Below are positions 9,659 through 19,188 of a DNA stretch of 44,863 nt, piece after piece; position 1 is the first letter of the stretch; each line of letters begins with the position of its first letter. Under the pieces are notes generated by a model. The model saw nothing but the letters and a program-made list of their open reading frames with translations. It was not told where the DNA came from and ran no database searches. The position numbers and the translations under genes are program-made. Where the stretch lies: the NCBI GenBank assembly GCA_003554615.1, contig PWGX01000047.1:1-44863 (forward strand), read 5' to 3'. This DNA comes from Syntrophomonadaceae bacterium. Lineage in GTDB: Bacteria > Bacillota > Dethiobacteria > DTU022.

Positions 9659-11410
9659 ATGGATCAAGATAAAAATATACAAAAAGATATACAAAATGAA
9701 AATAATAAACAGCACTCCAAAAATATTTCTTCCTGGGGGAAAATAGTTGGCCTGGCCTTGGGTGTTGTGGCCGTGGTGGCTGTTGTAATCCTGGTGGCTG
9801 TGTTTTTACATAGCCCCTATATTTCTGTTCCCGGTGATTACCGGAGTATACAGGAAGCCATTGAAGCAGCCGGTGATGGAGATGAGATCGTTGTAGAACC
9901 GGGTCTTTATTACGAGCAGATTGATTTTCTAGGTAAAGATATTACGATACGGAGCACTGACCCGGAAGATCCGGGAGTCATTGCTGAAACGGTTATTGAC
10001 GGACGCAGGAGAGGATCTGTAGTAACTTTCCAGAACGGTGAAAGTGAAAACGCCATCTTAAAAGGCATGACCATCGCCGGGGGGACAGGCACAAGGGACA
10101 CCCTGGTTCACGAATATGAGGGTGAGGAGTACGTAGAAGATTCTTATTACGGCGGAGGGATTTACATAAGCGGTAATAGCTCTCCGATAATAACCCTTAA
10201 TGTTATCGAAGGCAATGAAATTGAACATGACAAATCCGCCGGGGGGGGTATTGCCGTCCTTGATAATTCAAACCCGACCATTTCCGGAAATACCATCGAA
10301 TATAACAAATCATTTAACGGAGCCGGAATTTATACCTGGAAATCCGATCCGCTTATCGAAGAGAATATTTTGCGCGAAAATGATGCCAGAAATTACGGTG
10401 GAGGCATATTTATAGACTTTGAAGCAAATCCCAGCATTAGCGTTAACGACCTTCATAATAACAGATCTACCAGCGGAGGCGGAATTGCTGTTTTTTATGC
10501 GAACCCTTTGATCAGCGGCAACACTGTAAACAACAACCGATCCATATGGTATGGAGGAGGAATTGCCGTTTTTGATGCTTCTCCGACTATCGAAAACAAT
10601 GATGTTTCCAACAATTCGGCCAGGAACAATGGCGGCGGCCTGGCGTTGGCTGAAGGCTCTTCGCCGGATATAATCAACAATACGATCATGGAGAATTATA
10701 CAGAAGAAAACGGCGGTGGATTGGCGATCCTGGAAGGATCTGAACCCAACGTAATTGATAACATCATATCAGAAAATGTTGTGCTGCTTGGCGGTGGCGG
10801 AATTTATATCAAAGAATCTTCACCGCTAATAGAGGGCAATAACATTGTTGAGAACCTGGTGCAGCAGGATGGCGGCGGAATAGCAATTTTAACCGATTCT
10901 TCACCGCTTGTGACAAATAATGTGATTGACGAAAATACCGCAGGCCGTATGGGCGGCGGAGCGGTAGTTCACGGCAATTCTTCCCCGGTATTTGAAGACA
11001 ATACTATATCCAACAATACGGCTGTGGCTTCAGGTGGAGGATTATTTGTACAGCGATCCACGATTACCATGGAGCGAAATGTCATCTCGGACAACATGGC
11101 TCAGGGAGAACTTGCCGACCTGCCAGGGTCAGGCGGCGGTATTATTCTTGTAGCCAACTCCACTGCTACAATTCTTAATAACGAATTCACCGGTAATATC
11201 GCAGTGGAATTAGGTGGCGGCGTGGTCGCTTTTGATGATTCTGTAATTGAGCTTAAAGAAAATGATTTTATTGCCAATGAAGCTGACGAAGGCGGCGCTT
11301 TTATCGGGTTTGGCGAGGCCAGTATTGAAAGAAGCGATCCTGACGACAATACTTACCGAGACAATGTTCCTGAAGACCTGGAAGAAGATGAAGATAATAA
11401 CGATCAATAA
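9659..11410 (+). CDS. TM-anchored right-handed parallel beta-helix protein (paralogue of the upstream gene, without zinc ribbon)
   Basis: TM helix, then VPGDYRSIQEAIEAAGDGDEIVVEPGLYYEQIDFLGKDITIRSTDPEDPGV, then many GGGIxIxxxSxPxIxxNxIxxN rungs. Confidence 0.88.
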   Translation: MDQDKNIQKDIQNENNKQHSKNISSWGKIVGLALGVVAVVAVVILVAVFLHSPYISVPGDYRSIQEAIEAAGDGDEIVVEPGLYYEQIDFLGKDITIRSTDPEDPGVIAETVIDGRRRGSVVTFQNGESENAILKGMTIAGGTGTRDTLVHEYEGEEYVEDSYYGGGIYISGNSSPIITLNVIEGNEIEHDKSAGGGIAVLDNSNPTISGNTIEYNKSFNGAGIYTWKSDPLIEENILRENDARNYGGGIFIDFEANPSISVNDLHNNRSTSGGGIAVFYANPLISGNTVNNNRSIWYGGGIAVFDASPTIENNDVSNNSARNNGGGLALAEGSSPDIINNTIMENYTEENGGGLAILEGSEPNVIDNIISENVVLLGGGGIYIKESSPLIEGNNIVENLVQQDGGGIAILTDSSPLVTNNVIDENTAGRMGGGAVVHGNSSPVFEDNTISNNTAVASGGGLFVQRSTITMERNVISDNMAQGELADLPGSGGGIILVANSTATILNNEFTGNIAVELGGGVVAFDDSVIELKENDFIANEADEGGAFIGFGEASIERSDPDDNTYRDNVPEDLEEDEDNNDQ

Positions 11411-11465
11411 ATAACTCTGTTTTATTAAAGATAAGCCGCTAAGGCTTTTCACTAAAAAAGTTGGC

Positions 11466-11494
11466 CAACAACCTGTCATTATGGCAGGTTGTTG
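11466..11494 (+). terminator. Candidate terminator after the beta-helix gene (10-bp stem)
   Basis: CAACAACCTG-TCATTATGG-CAGGTTGTTG followed by atttc; the T-tract is weak. Confidence 0.5.
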
Positions 11495-11665
11495 ATTTCA
11501 GGAGTGTTTTCTGCGCGTCACCTGGGTCGATAAACTTTTTATTTATTATCTGAGCTACGCATTTTATAATTAAAAGAAGATCCTGACTGAATATAACCGG
11601 GAAATACCCAGCTCAGGGTTGGTTTATTATTTCAGGTACGTTATTATAATTATATAAGTGTTTGA

Positions 11666-12049
11666 ATGTGCGGAGGCCTTTTAATTATGTCGCCAAAACA
11701 AAAGGAACCGGATCGCTGCGAGATATTTTGCAGTGATCCGGTAAAAGTAGATCATGTCAAAAGCCGGCTTGATGGCCTGGAAGTGGCGGTGGATATTTTC
11801 AAGGCGCTGGGAGATCAGACCAGGTTCAAGATTGTTTATGCCCTCTGGCATGAAGAACTTTGTGTCTGCGATCTGGCCCTGGTCCTTGGCCTACCGGTTG
11901 CAGCTGTGTCATATCACCTCCGTTATTTAAGGAGCCTGCGCCTGGTAAAATCGGAAAAAAGGGGCAAAATGGTTTTTTACAGCCTTGCCGATGAACACAT
12001 TGCCAGCCTGGTTAATTTGAGTATAAAGCACATTCGCGAGAACGGCTAG
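11666..12049 (+). CDS. ArsR/SmtB-family metalloregulator (CadC/CmtR-like)
   Basis: CEIFCSDPVKVDHVK, FKALGDQTRFKIVYALWHEELCVCDLALVLGLPVAAVSYHLRYLRSLRLV. Confidence 0.9.
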   Translation: MCGGLLIMSPKQKEPDRCEIFCSDPVKVDHVKSRLDGLEVAVDIFKALGDQTRFKIVYALWHEELCVCDLALVLGLPVAAVSYHLRYLRSLRLVKSEKRGKMVFYSLADEHIASLVNLSIKHIRENG

Positions 12050-12074
12050 ATTAGGGAGGTATGAAGCAATAATT

Positions 12075-13100
12075 ATGCCCGCGGGTTATGAACTGATAAA
12101 AAATAACCTGGTTATTGAAACTGCAGCAGGTGCCGGACTGCTGGCCCTGCGGATAATTCCCATGCTGGTTGCAGCGATATTTATTGCCGAATCAGCCAGG
12201 TTGTGGCTTGGTAATGAAAAACTGAGATCTTTACTGGCTGGCAGGAGCGCCTGGACGGGGCGCTTAAGGGCGGTTGGCCTGGGAGCCGTCCTTCCTTTTT
12301 GTGAGTGCGGTGCTTTTCCGGTTATGCTGGGCCTGGTCAGGGCCGGGGTACCAACGGGGGCCGTCCTGACATTTTTCCTGGTCAGCCCGGTGGTCAGCTT
12401 GCCTGCTTTCATGATTTTGATCGGTGTCTTCGGGTTGCCGTTGGCCCTGGTTTACCTGCTCATTACTTCTTCGGCCGCCCTGGCAGCCGGATTGCTGCTG
12501 GAACCTGCAGGCAGGCGCTGGGGAATTTTTAAAAGCGGTATTGCAGTAGGAGAAGAAAAAAACGAAAAAGCTTCCCTGGCCATGGCTTCTGATTCTTCTG
12601 CATGCGGTTCCGGCGGTGAAAGCAACTGCTGCTCTCCTACGGGATCGCCTGATGTTGGAAACAAGAAAGGTCTTTCCTCCATAGCCGGCCCGGCCTGGGT
12701 TCAAACTGTTGACCTCATAAAGAGGATCTTTCCCTATGTTGCGGCTGTAATTGTCATTTCCGCCCTTCTGCAGAACCTTGTTCCCCAGGAATTAATCAAG
12801 CAGGCCCTGGCTGAAAGAGCTCCTTTTGATGTCCTGATTGGGGCTTTAATCGGGATTCCTTTTTACAGCGGTGATTGCGCTATGATAGCCCTGGCTGCAC
12901 CGCTGATTGGAGCTACGGGGGCGGTAGCGGCAGGCATAGCATTCATTATAGCCGGCTCGGGGACCAGTATAAATGGGATTATTTTTATGAGCTCGGTATT
13001 TAAACGCCGCTTTCTTGCCCTTTATGTTTTAACGGTGTTTTGTATAGCCCTGGTAGTGGGTTACCTGATCTCAATGTTGTTGGCCCTGGGCCTTGTATAG
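12075..13100 (+). CDS. Permease of the DUF318/SO_0444 heavy-metal efflux type
   Basis: Two multi-TM halves with GAVLPFCECGAFPVMLGLVRAGVPTGAVLTFFLVSPVVS and GIPFYSGDCAMIALAAPLIG; Cys-rich linker SACGSGGESNCCSPTG; follows the arsR-type gene. Confidence 0.85.
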   Translation: MPAGYELIKNNLVIETAAGAGLLALRIIPMLVAAIFIAESARLWLGNEKLRSLLAGRSAWTGRLRAVGLGAVLPFCECGAFPVMLGLVRAGVPTGAVLTFFLVSPVVSLPAFMILIGVFGLPLALVYLLITSSAALAAGLLLEPAGRRWGIFKSGIAVGEEKNEKASLAMASDSSACGSGGESNCCSPTGSPDVGNKKGLSSIAGPAWVQTVDLIKRIFPYVAAVIVISALLQNLVPQELIKQALAERAPFDVLIGALIGIPFYSGDCAMIALAAPLIGATGAVAAGIAFIIAGSGTSINGIIFMSSVFKRRFLALYVLTVFCIALVVGYLISMLLALGLV

Positions 13101-13210
13101 TAAGATGATTGTGCAGGGCGGATTGCGGCAGGGCTCTGATTTATGGATCAGGGCGAAAAAATGATCAAGAAGGAGTTAAAACCAATTCGTAACGGTAAAG
13201 GAGAATATCC

Positions 13211-13987
13211 ATGTATATAGAGGATATCAGCCCGATCATCTTTGAAGCAGGTCCGATTGCCATCAGGTGGTACGGCCTGATGTTTGCGGTTTCGGTACTG
13301 ACCGGTTTTTATTACCTGCGCAAGAATGGTTTAAAGCACGGTTTTAATGAGGATATACTTTTTAGCCTGTTTATCCTGGTTGTGGTCTTTCTGATCATAG
13401 GCGCCCGGGCTGTTTTTGTTGCCGTCAACTGGCCGTATTTTATGGAAAATTCCCATCTAATTATTCGGATTGATCAGGGAGGGCTTGCTTTTCACGGAGG
13501 CCTCCTGGGCGGTATTTTAAGCAGTTGGATTTACTGCCGGGTTAAAAATTTAAACTGGTGGATTCTGGCCGACCTGGCTGTCCCCGGAGTTGCACTTGGA
13601 ATTGCTTTGATCCGGATCGCCAACATTTTTAACCAGGAGATACTGGGCCGTGAAGCGGCAGTGTTCTTTTTTGAAAGGCACCCGGCCCAGATTTATGGGA
13701 CTTTAATTGGTATAGCCCTGCTTTTGTTCCATAACTACCTGGTCAGGCACCGGGAACTCAAACCGGGTTACTTGTTTTGGAGCTTTGTTCTTGGTTATAC
13801 TTTACTGCGCGGGCTGATTGAAGAAACATTCCGGGATAATCCTCTTGTAGCCTGGAATTATGTCAGTGAAGCCTGGGGAGCAGGTTTTTTTACGACTGTC
13901 CATCTTTTTACGCCCCCGATCATAGTCCTCTGTCTGCTGATGCTGCGGCAGATTAACAGGAACCCGGAACCAGAGCAAAAGATTTAA
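13211..13987 (+). CDS. lgt: Prolipoprotein diacylglyceryl transferase
   Basis: ISPIIFEAGPIAIRWYGLMFAV, GGLAFHGGLLGGIL, RIANIFNQEILGR, HPAQIYGTL. Confidence 0.88.
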   Translation: MYIEDISPIIFEAGPIAIRWYGLMFAVSVLTGFYYLRKNGLKHGFNEDILFSLFILVVVFLIIGARAVFVAVNWPYFMENSHLIIRIDQGGLAFHGGLLGGILSSWIYCRVKNLNWWILADLAVPGVALGIALIRIANIFNQEILGREAAVFFFERHPAQIYGTLIGIALLLFHNYLVRHRELKPGYLFWSFVLGYTLLRGLIEETFRDNPLVAWNYVSEAWGAGFFTTVHLFTPPIIVLCLLMLRQINRNPEPEQKI

Positions 13988-14155
13988 TCTATTTTAATCA
14001 AAATAGTAGCGATTATTAATAAATGATATAATAATTTAGCGGGAGCATGAAGATCGATATGAGTTTGGAGCAAGCAGTAGAATAAGTTTAGGACTGCGGT
14101 TGTGATTATGGAGAATCCGTGAATTAAGAAGCTGTTTTGTTAGGGAGGGGTAAAT

Positions 14156-14437
14156 ATGTTAAAAGCAGTTTGGAAAATTACAATCCTGGCTGAAAGTGAA
14201 AATACAATTAGTATTGAAGGAAATCATTATTTTCCACCCGGGGATGTCAAACAGGAATACCTGGTTGAAAGCGACTACAGGACCAGGTGTCCCTGGAAAG
14301 GGCTGGCTCATTATTACGACCTTGTAGTTGATGGAGAAAAGAAGGAAAACGCTGTTTGGTCCTACCCGGATCCAAAAGAAAAAGCCCGCCATATAACCGG
14401 CTATTTTGCCTTTGGAAAGGGTGTTACAGTTGAATAA
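14156..14437 (+). CDS. DUF427 domain protein
   Basis: [62 protein letters not shown]. Confidence 0.88.
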   Translation: MLKAVWKITILAESENTISIEGNHYFPPGDVKQEYLVESDYRTRCPWKGLAHYYDLVVDGEKKENAVWSYPDPKEKARHITGYFAFGKGVTVE

Positions 14438-14993
14438 AACCTGCGGTTTATTGCTGCTGTCCGCGCTGTTTATTACTGTTTCCGGATGCGAGGCGGTCCG
14501 GGGAGAAGGCGATCCGGATAGTTCGTCCTGTCCTGGACAGGCCGTAGAAATGGAGGAAGATGAAGAGATGGGTGATTTAAGAGAAAGGTTAACGGAACTG
14601 CAGTACCGGGTAACCCAGGAGGGCGGAACTGAACCTCCTTTTGACAATAAGTACTGGGAAAACAAGGAAGAAGGTATCTACGTGGATATTGTTTCCGGGG
14701 AACCGTTGTTCAGTTCAACGGATAAGTATGATTCCGGAACAGGTTGGCCCAGCTTTACCAGGCCGATTGAAGAAGAAAGAATCGTTGAAAAAGATGATTA
14801 CAGCTATGGGATGCACCGCACCGAGGTCCGCAGTAAAAAAGCAGATTCCCACCTGGGGCATCTTTTTGGAGATGGGCCTGAACCAACCGGCATGCGCTAC
14901 TGTATCAACTCAGCGTCCCTGGAGTTTATTCCTAAAGAAAAAATGAATGAAAGAGGGTACGGTGATTACCTGTGGCTTTTCGAATCGGAATGA
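14430..14993 (+). CDS. msrB: Predicted exported lipoprotein methionine-R-sulfoxide reductase (MsrB domain)
   Basis: Signal peptide and lipobox (ITVSGC), then [40 protein letters not shown]...[16 protein letters not shown] start overlaps the DUF427 stop. Confidence 0.88.
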   Translation: MNKTCGLLLLSALFITVSGCEAVRGEGDPDSSSCPGQAVEMEEDEEMGDLRERLTELQYRVTQEGGTEPPFDNKYWENKEEGIYVDIVSGEPLFSSTDKYDSGTGWPSFTRPIEEERIVEKDDYSYGMHRTEVRSKKADSHLGHLFGDGPEPTGMRYCINSASLEFIPKEKMNERGYGDYLWLFESE

Positions 14994-15016
14994 TTCAGCT
15001 TTTGTCACAGCACCCA

Positions 15017-16198
15017 TTAACCGGAGCAGGAATTTTTGCCTGCTGCCAAACTGATCAGGGCGGCAGCCGCAGAGGTGTAAAAAGGGAATATGGCCGGCAG
15101 GCTCTGCCAGATCAGTCCGCTTATGGGAGGCATAATAGCTACTCCCAGGGAATAGGCGGCAAAAAATACACCGATGGCCCGGCCCCGCCAGGCTGGATCA
15201 GAGTTTTCCATGACTAGGCCCAGCATGCCCTGGAAGGAGAATCCAAACCCGGTTCCGTATAGAACCATGGCGGCATATAGAAGCCCTGCTGCCGGGGCTA
15301 TAGCGGCCAGGACCAGCGAGGCGCACAAGAAAGTTAGGCCGGCAGTGCAACCGGGAAGATTTTGTTTAAACAGAGGTTTAATTAGCCCCGGCCATAACAA
15401 CTGGATTATGATTGCCGTAACGGCAAAAGTTGCAAACAGCATTCCGGTCCGGGCGTGATCCAGCCCCAGCGCTGCTGCCCGTTCAGGCAAAAAAGAAGCC
15501 AGGGTCCCTGTTGAGCCCATTGTCCCGAGGGCGAAAATAAAAGCGCCTTGCAGTCCGGGCCTGGCCAAGATCCATCTTATGGATACTGAAGGTGCAGCAG
15601 TCCCTGTACCTGGGTTCATCTTTTTTTTCAAAAGGACTAAAGCGGCGGCCAAAGCCAAAGCCATGAACAGGGCCAAACCGTAATAAACGGCATGAAACCC
15701 CAGGCGGTTTGCGGTTATTCCCGCAAAAAGAGGCCCGGTTACTGCCGCCAGGCCGATTATAGCTCCAAACAGGGCCAGGCGTTTACTGTAAAGAGGGGTT
15801 ATGGTTTTTCCGGCAGTCAGGGAGGCGAGGGCGGCGGGAACAAGCAATCCACCCATGAAACCGTGACCGGCCCGGACAATAACCAGATGGTAAGCACTTC
15901 CAGCCTGGGTATAGAAAAATAAACCCAGTGATGCTCCGGCCAGCCCTAAAAATAAAGGGAGATGCCATCCCTTCTTGTCAATCATGATTCCCCCTGCAAA
16001 ATTACCGATTATATTGAACAGGGAATAGAACCCGATTACCAGCCCCAGCAGAAAAGGAGTTGCTCCCATTGACATGGTATAAGGGGCCAGAACCGGCATT
16101 TGCGCATGTGTGTCAAAAAACGCGCAGAATACCACCAGATAGACTGGAATTAATAATAAAAGGTTGCCGTTTTTATTATCCTTATTGCCCTGCTGCAA
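15017..16198 (-). CDS. Major facilitator superfamily transporter
   Basis: About 12 TM segments; GNFAGGIMIDKKGWHLPLFLGL; RAGHGFMGGLLVPAALASL. Confidence 0.85.
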   Translation of the reverse strand: MQQGNKDNKNGNLLLLIPVYLVVFCAFFDTHAQMPVLAPYTMSMGATPFLLGLVIGFYSLFNIIGNFAGGIMIDKKGWHLPLFLGLAGASLGLFFYTQAGSAYHLVIVRAGHGFMGGLLVPAALASLTAGKTITPLYSKRLALFGAIIGLAAVTGPLFAGITANRLGFHAVYYGLALFMALALAAALVLLKKKMNPGTGTAAPSVSIRWILARPGLQGAFIFALGTMGSTGTLASFLPERAAALGLDHARTGMLFATFAVTAIIIQLLWPGLIKPLFKQNLPGCTAGLTFLCASLVLAAIAPAAGLLYAAMVLYGTGFGFSFQGMLGLVMENSDPAWRGRAIGVFFAAYSLGVAIMPPISGLIWQSLPAIFPFYTSAAAALISLAAGKNSCSG

Positions 16199-16282
16199 GT
16201 TCTCACCTCTAAAGCGACTTGTTTTTAACCTTGTCCACTAATATACACTAACTTTTTATCTTTTTGTATAATCGCTTTTAAT

Positions 16283-16311
16283 TTGACACCAGGAAAATGA
16301 GATGCTATATT
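16283..16311 (+). promoter_or_regulatory. Sigma70-type promoter TTGACA-N17-TATATT for the dtxR-feoAB operon
   Basis: Exact -35 at 16283-16288, 17-bp spacer, -10 at 16306-16311. Confidence 0.75.
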
Positions 16312-16317
16312 GTAACT

Positions 16318-16334
16318 GTTAGATTAACCTAACA
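16318..16334. promoter_or_regulatory. DtxR/IdeR-type operator (CTGTTAGATTAACCTAACAG core)
   Basis: Inverted repeat resembling the DtxR consensus TTAGGTTAGSCTAACCTAA, just downstream of the -10; a further half site TTATCCTAA follows at about 16337-16345. Confidence 0.7.
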
Positions 16335-16373
16335 GATTATCCTAATACCAATTATTTTAAGGTGGTGGTCCTG

Positions 16374-16805
16374 TTGACGGAATCATTTCCGGTTACCTCT
16401 TCACTGCAGGATTATCTGGAAGTTATTTTAAACCTGCTTCAGGAGAAAAAAACAGCCAGGGTGACTGATATTGCCGATCGGCTGGATATTGCCAAGCCCA
16501 GCGTTATCCAGGCCCTGGCCATATTAAAAGAAAAGGGTTTGATCAGGCAGGATCGTTACGGCCCGGTGGAATTGACCGAGAAAGGTCGACGTTATGCTCT
16601 CAAAGTGAGGCACAGGCACAAGATAATCTACGGGTTTTTAACCCAGGTATTAGGAGTGTCTCCTAAAGCGGCGGAAGAAGATGCCTGCCTGCTGGAACAC
16701 GATTTAAGCAATGAAACTTTTGACAAATTGCTCCAGTTTCTTTTGGAGCAGGATATTAATGCCGGCTTAAAAAAAGAATTGGCCTGGCATGACGAGAATG
16801 AGTGA
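16374..16805 (+). CDS. DtxR/MntR-family metal-dependent repressor
   Basis: LQDYLEVILNLLQEKKTARVTDIADRLDIAKPSVIQALAILKEKGLIRQDRYGPVELTEKG...HRHKIIYGFL. Start may be GTG 16362 or TTG 16374. Confidence 0.9.
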   Translation: MTESFPVTSSLQDYLEVILNLLQEKKTARVTDIADRLDIAKPSVIQALAILKEKGLIRQDRYGPVELTEKGRRYALKVRHRHKIIYGFLTQVLGVSPKAAEEDACLLEHDLSNETFDKLLQFLLEQDINAGLKKELAWHDENE

Positions 16806-16828
16806 TCCTTGGACGGGAGTGACATCTG

Positions 16829-17092
16829 ATGGAAGTATCACTGGTTGAAATGAAACCCGGACAAACCGGGGTGATTTACAAGATGCGAGGTGGTTCAAAC
16901 TTAACCCTGAAATTAAACCAGCTTGGATTAAGAGAAGGAAAACGCATTAAAAAGATCAGCTCTATTTTTAACCGCGGACCGGTAACAATAAATGTTGACA
17001 ATTACCAGGTTGCAGTTGGATATGGAAAAGCAACCCGTATTATGGTGGAGGTAGATGAACTTGAGAAAGATAGTCCTGGCCGGCAATCCTAA
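16829..17092 (+). CDS. feoA: Ferrous iron transport protein A
   Basis: Small SH3-like FeoA protein directly before feoB; L-NQLGLREGKRIKKIS...VAVGYGKATRIMVE. Confidence 0.88.
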   Translation: MEVSLVEMKPGQTGVIYKMRGGSNLTLKLNQLGLREGKRIKKISSIFNRGPVTINVDNYQVAVGYGKATRIMVEVDELEKDSPGRQS

Positions 17093-18890
17093 CGTCGGAA
17101 AAAGTGTGGTTTTTTCCCAGCTCACCGGTTCCAGGGTTATGATCTCCAATTACGCTGGAACTACCGTGGAATTTACAAAGGGCCTGCTTAATACCGGCGA
17201 AGAACCCTTTGAGGTTTTAGATGCCCCCGGCACGTACAGCCTGGAGCCAACTTCAAAAGTAGAAGAAGTAGCTTCAAGCCTTGTTGCTCAGGCAGACATA
17301 GTAATTAACGTTGTTGATGCCACCAACCTGGAACGCAACCTTTTTCTAACTACTGAATTACTGGAAAGGAATGTGCCCCTGATTGTGGCCCTCAATATGA
17401 TCGATGAGGCAGGGCACAAAGGGGTAAAAATTGACGTCGAAAAGTTGGAAGACCTGCTTGGGGTGCCGGTTGTGCCAACCGTTGCTGTAAGCGGGGAAGG
17501 CCTTAAAGAACTTGTTGGTTCTCTGTCAAAGTCGGTTAATAGGAAAAAGGCGCCTTTAAATATTTCCGATCGCTGGTCTTATATCGGGAATCTGGTAGGA
17601 CAGGTCCAGGAAATAACTCACCGCCATCATAGTTGGCTGGAAAAGCTGCAGGATGCAAGTTTAAGGCCACTGACCGGCTTCCCGATAGCTGCAGCAGTTC
17701 TTTTCCTGGCTTTTCAGCTGGTTATCGGGCTGGGAGAGTTTATCCATGAGGCCATGGAAGATTATATTTTCGAAGGGTTTTATGAAACATTGCTGCTATA
17801 CTTGAGTGAAGTTCTTGGTAGCGGCGGTTTTTTGCATAACATTTTAATTGGCAAGCTGGTGGACGGAAACATAGATTTTGAAGAGTCGCTCGGAGTTCTG
17901 ACAACCGGAGTTTTTGTCGAGCTGGGCGTAGTCCTGCCTTTCCTGGCAGTTTTTTACCTGGTTCTAGGTTTCCTGGAAGATTCAGGTTACCTGCCCCGCC
18001 TGGCGGTTATGGTTGACCGCAGTATGCACCGGCTCGGCCTTCATGGTTATTCAATAATCCCCATGGTTCTTGGTTTTGGGTGCAATGTGCCGGCGGCCCT
18101 GGCTGCCCGTAACCTGGAAAGCCGGCGGGAAAGGTTTATTGCCTGTACCCTGATGTCGGTGGCTATCCCGTGTATGGCCCAGCTGGCCCTGATTGTAGGG
18201 CTGGTGGGGCGCCATGGGTTTGATTATTTGGCCGTGGTATTTGCCGCCCTCTTTTTTATCTGGGTGGTGCTGGGCCTGATCATTGACCGGGTCATGCCCG
18301 GTTACACCCCTTCCATGGTGGTGGAGATTCCTCCCTACCGGATCCCCAGCTTTAAAGCCCAGGCTAAGAAACTGGCTATGCGAATCTGGGGATTCCTGGT
18401 TCACGCCACCCCCTATATCCTGGGTGGAATTTTGGTTGTGAACATCCTTTATACCCTGGGTATAATCCATTTCCTGGGGGTCCTCTTTGCCCCGGCCGTG
18501 CAGGGGCTGCTCGGTTTGCCCGGCGATGCTGTTTCAACCCTGTTAATTGGGTTCCTGCGCAAGGATGTTGCAGTAGCGATGATGATACCGCTGGGGCTGA
18601 GCGCCCGCCAGCTTGTAATCGGAGCTGTGGTTCTGGCTGCTTATTTTCCCTGTGCTGCTACTTTTACAGTTTTGGTCAAAGAGATGGGTGTTGCCGATAT
18701 GGCTAAGTCGGCGGCAATTATGATCGTGACGGCTTTTTCGGCCGGTTTTATCCTCAACCTGCTGCTGGACACCGTTGTTCCCGCCGCTTACCTGGCCGCC
18801 GGGCTGGTCGTATTGAGCATAATTCTGCCCATGGTACTGGGGAGTACCTCGGACCGGCGGGAGCTGTCCGATTTGGACGAAACTGCCTGA
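17055..18890 (+). CDS. feoB: Ferrous iron transport protein B
   Basis: GTPase motif AGNPNVGKSVVFSQLTG, DAPGTYSLEP, NMIDEA; FeoB core GYLPRLAVMVDRSMHRLGLHGYSIIPMVLGFGCNVPAALAARNLESRRERF. Overlaps feoA by 38 nt. Confidence 0.96.
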   Translation: MNLRKIVLAGNPNVGKSVVFSQLTGSRVMISNYAGTTVEFTKGLLNTGEEPFEVLDAPGTYSLEPTSKVEEVASSLVAQADIVINVVDATNLERNLFLTTELLERNVPLIVALNMIDEAGHKGVKIDVEKLEDLLGVPVVPTVAVSGEGLKELVGSLSKSVNRKKAPLNISDRWSYIGNLVGQVQEITHRHHSWLEKLQDASLRPLTGFPIAAAVLFLAFQLVIGLGEFIHEAMEDYIFEGFYETLLLYLSEVLGSGGFLHNILIGKLVDGNIDFEESLGVLTTGVFVELGVVLPFLAVFYLVLGFLEDSGYLPRLAVMVDRSMHRLGLHGYSIIPMVLGFGCNVPAALAARNLESRRERFIACTLMSVAIPCMAQLALIVGLVGRHGFDYLAVVFAALFFIWVVLGLIIDRVMPGYTPSMVVEIPPYRIPSFKAQAKKLAMRIWGFLVHATPYILGGILVVNILYTLGIIHFLGVLFAPAVQGLLGLPGDAVSTLLIGFLRKDVAVAMMIPLGLSARQLVIGAVVLAAYFPCAATFTVLVKEMGVADMAKSAAIMIVTAFSAGFILNLLLDTVVPAAYLAAGLVVLSIILPMVLGSTSDRRELSDLDETA

Positions 18891-18962
18891 CATAACTAAT
18901 CTCCTGCGAACGGATACCTATAACAACAAGGCAGTAGCAAAGTAGCAATAACAAAACAGGTC

Positions 18963-18991
18963 TTGACAAATGATTCAACAACGGCTATTAT
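18963..18991 (+). promoter_or_regulatory. Promoter TTGACA-N17-TATTAT upstream of metY
   Basis: Exact -35 at 18963-18968, 17-bp spacer, -10 at 18986-18991. Confidence 0.7.
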
Positions 18992-19012
18992 TTATACCAT
19001 TATATATTAGTA

Positions 19013-19035
19013 ATATGATAGTAATAATATCATAT
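19013..19035. promoter_or_regulatory. AT-rich palindrome ATATGATA-N7-TATCATAT (candidate operator in the metY leader)
   Basis: Perfect 8-bp arms 19013-19020 and 19028-19035, about 22 bp past the -10. Confidence 0.5.
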
Positions 19036-19050
19036 CAGGAGTGTTTGAAT

Positions 19051-19188
19051 ATGCTGTCAGGCAAAGTCAAAAAACTTGCCGAAACAAAAAAAGTGATTTC
19101 CATTTTATTTCCCTCTCCTTTTTGTTATTCTTCCACCGCGCCCCACCGGTTCACCTGCCGGGGCGGGATTTCTTCCATGCGCCTCTAA
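19051..19188 (+). CDS. Possible 45-aa leader ORF before metY
   Basis: ATG preceded by caggagtgtttgaat: MLSGKVKKLAETKKVISILFPSPFCYSSTAPHRFTCRGGISSMRL. Confidence 0.35.
   Translation: MLSGKVKKLAETKKVISILFPSPFCYSSTAPHRFTCRGGISSMRL

Noticed and set aside
8800-11350. Tandem DNA repeat or CRISPR-like array
   Set aside because: The periodicity is at protein level (beta-helix rungs) with divergent DNA; no conserved direct repeats with spacers.
14051-14089. 12-codon ORF MKIDMSLEQAVE before the DUF427 gene
   Set aside because: Too short, no independent support.
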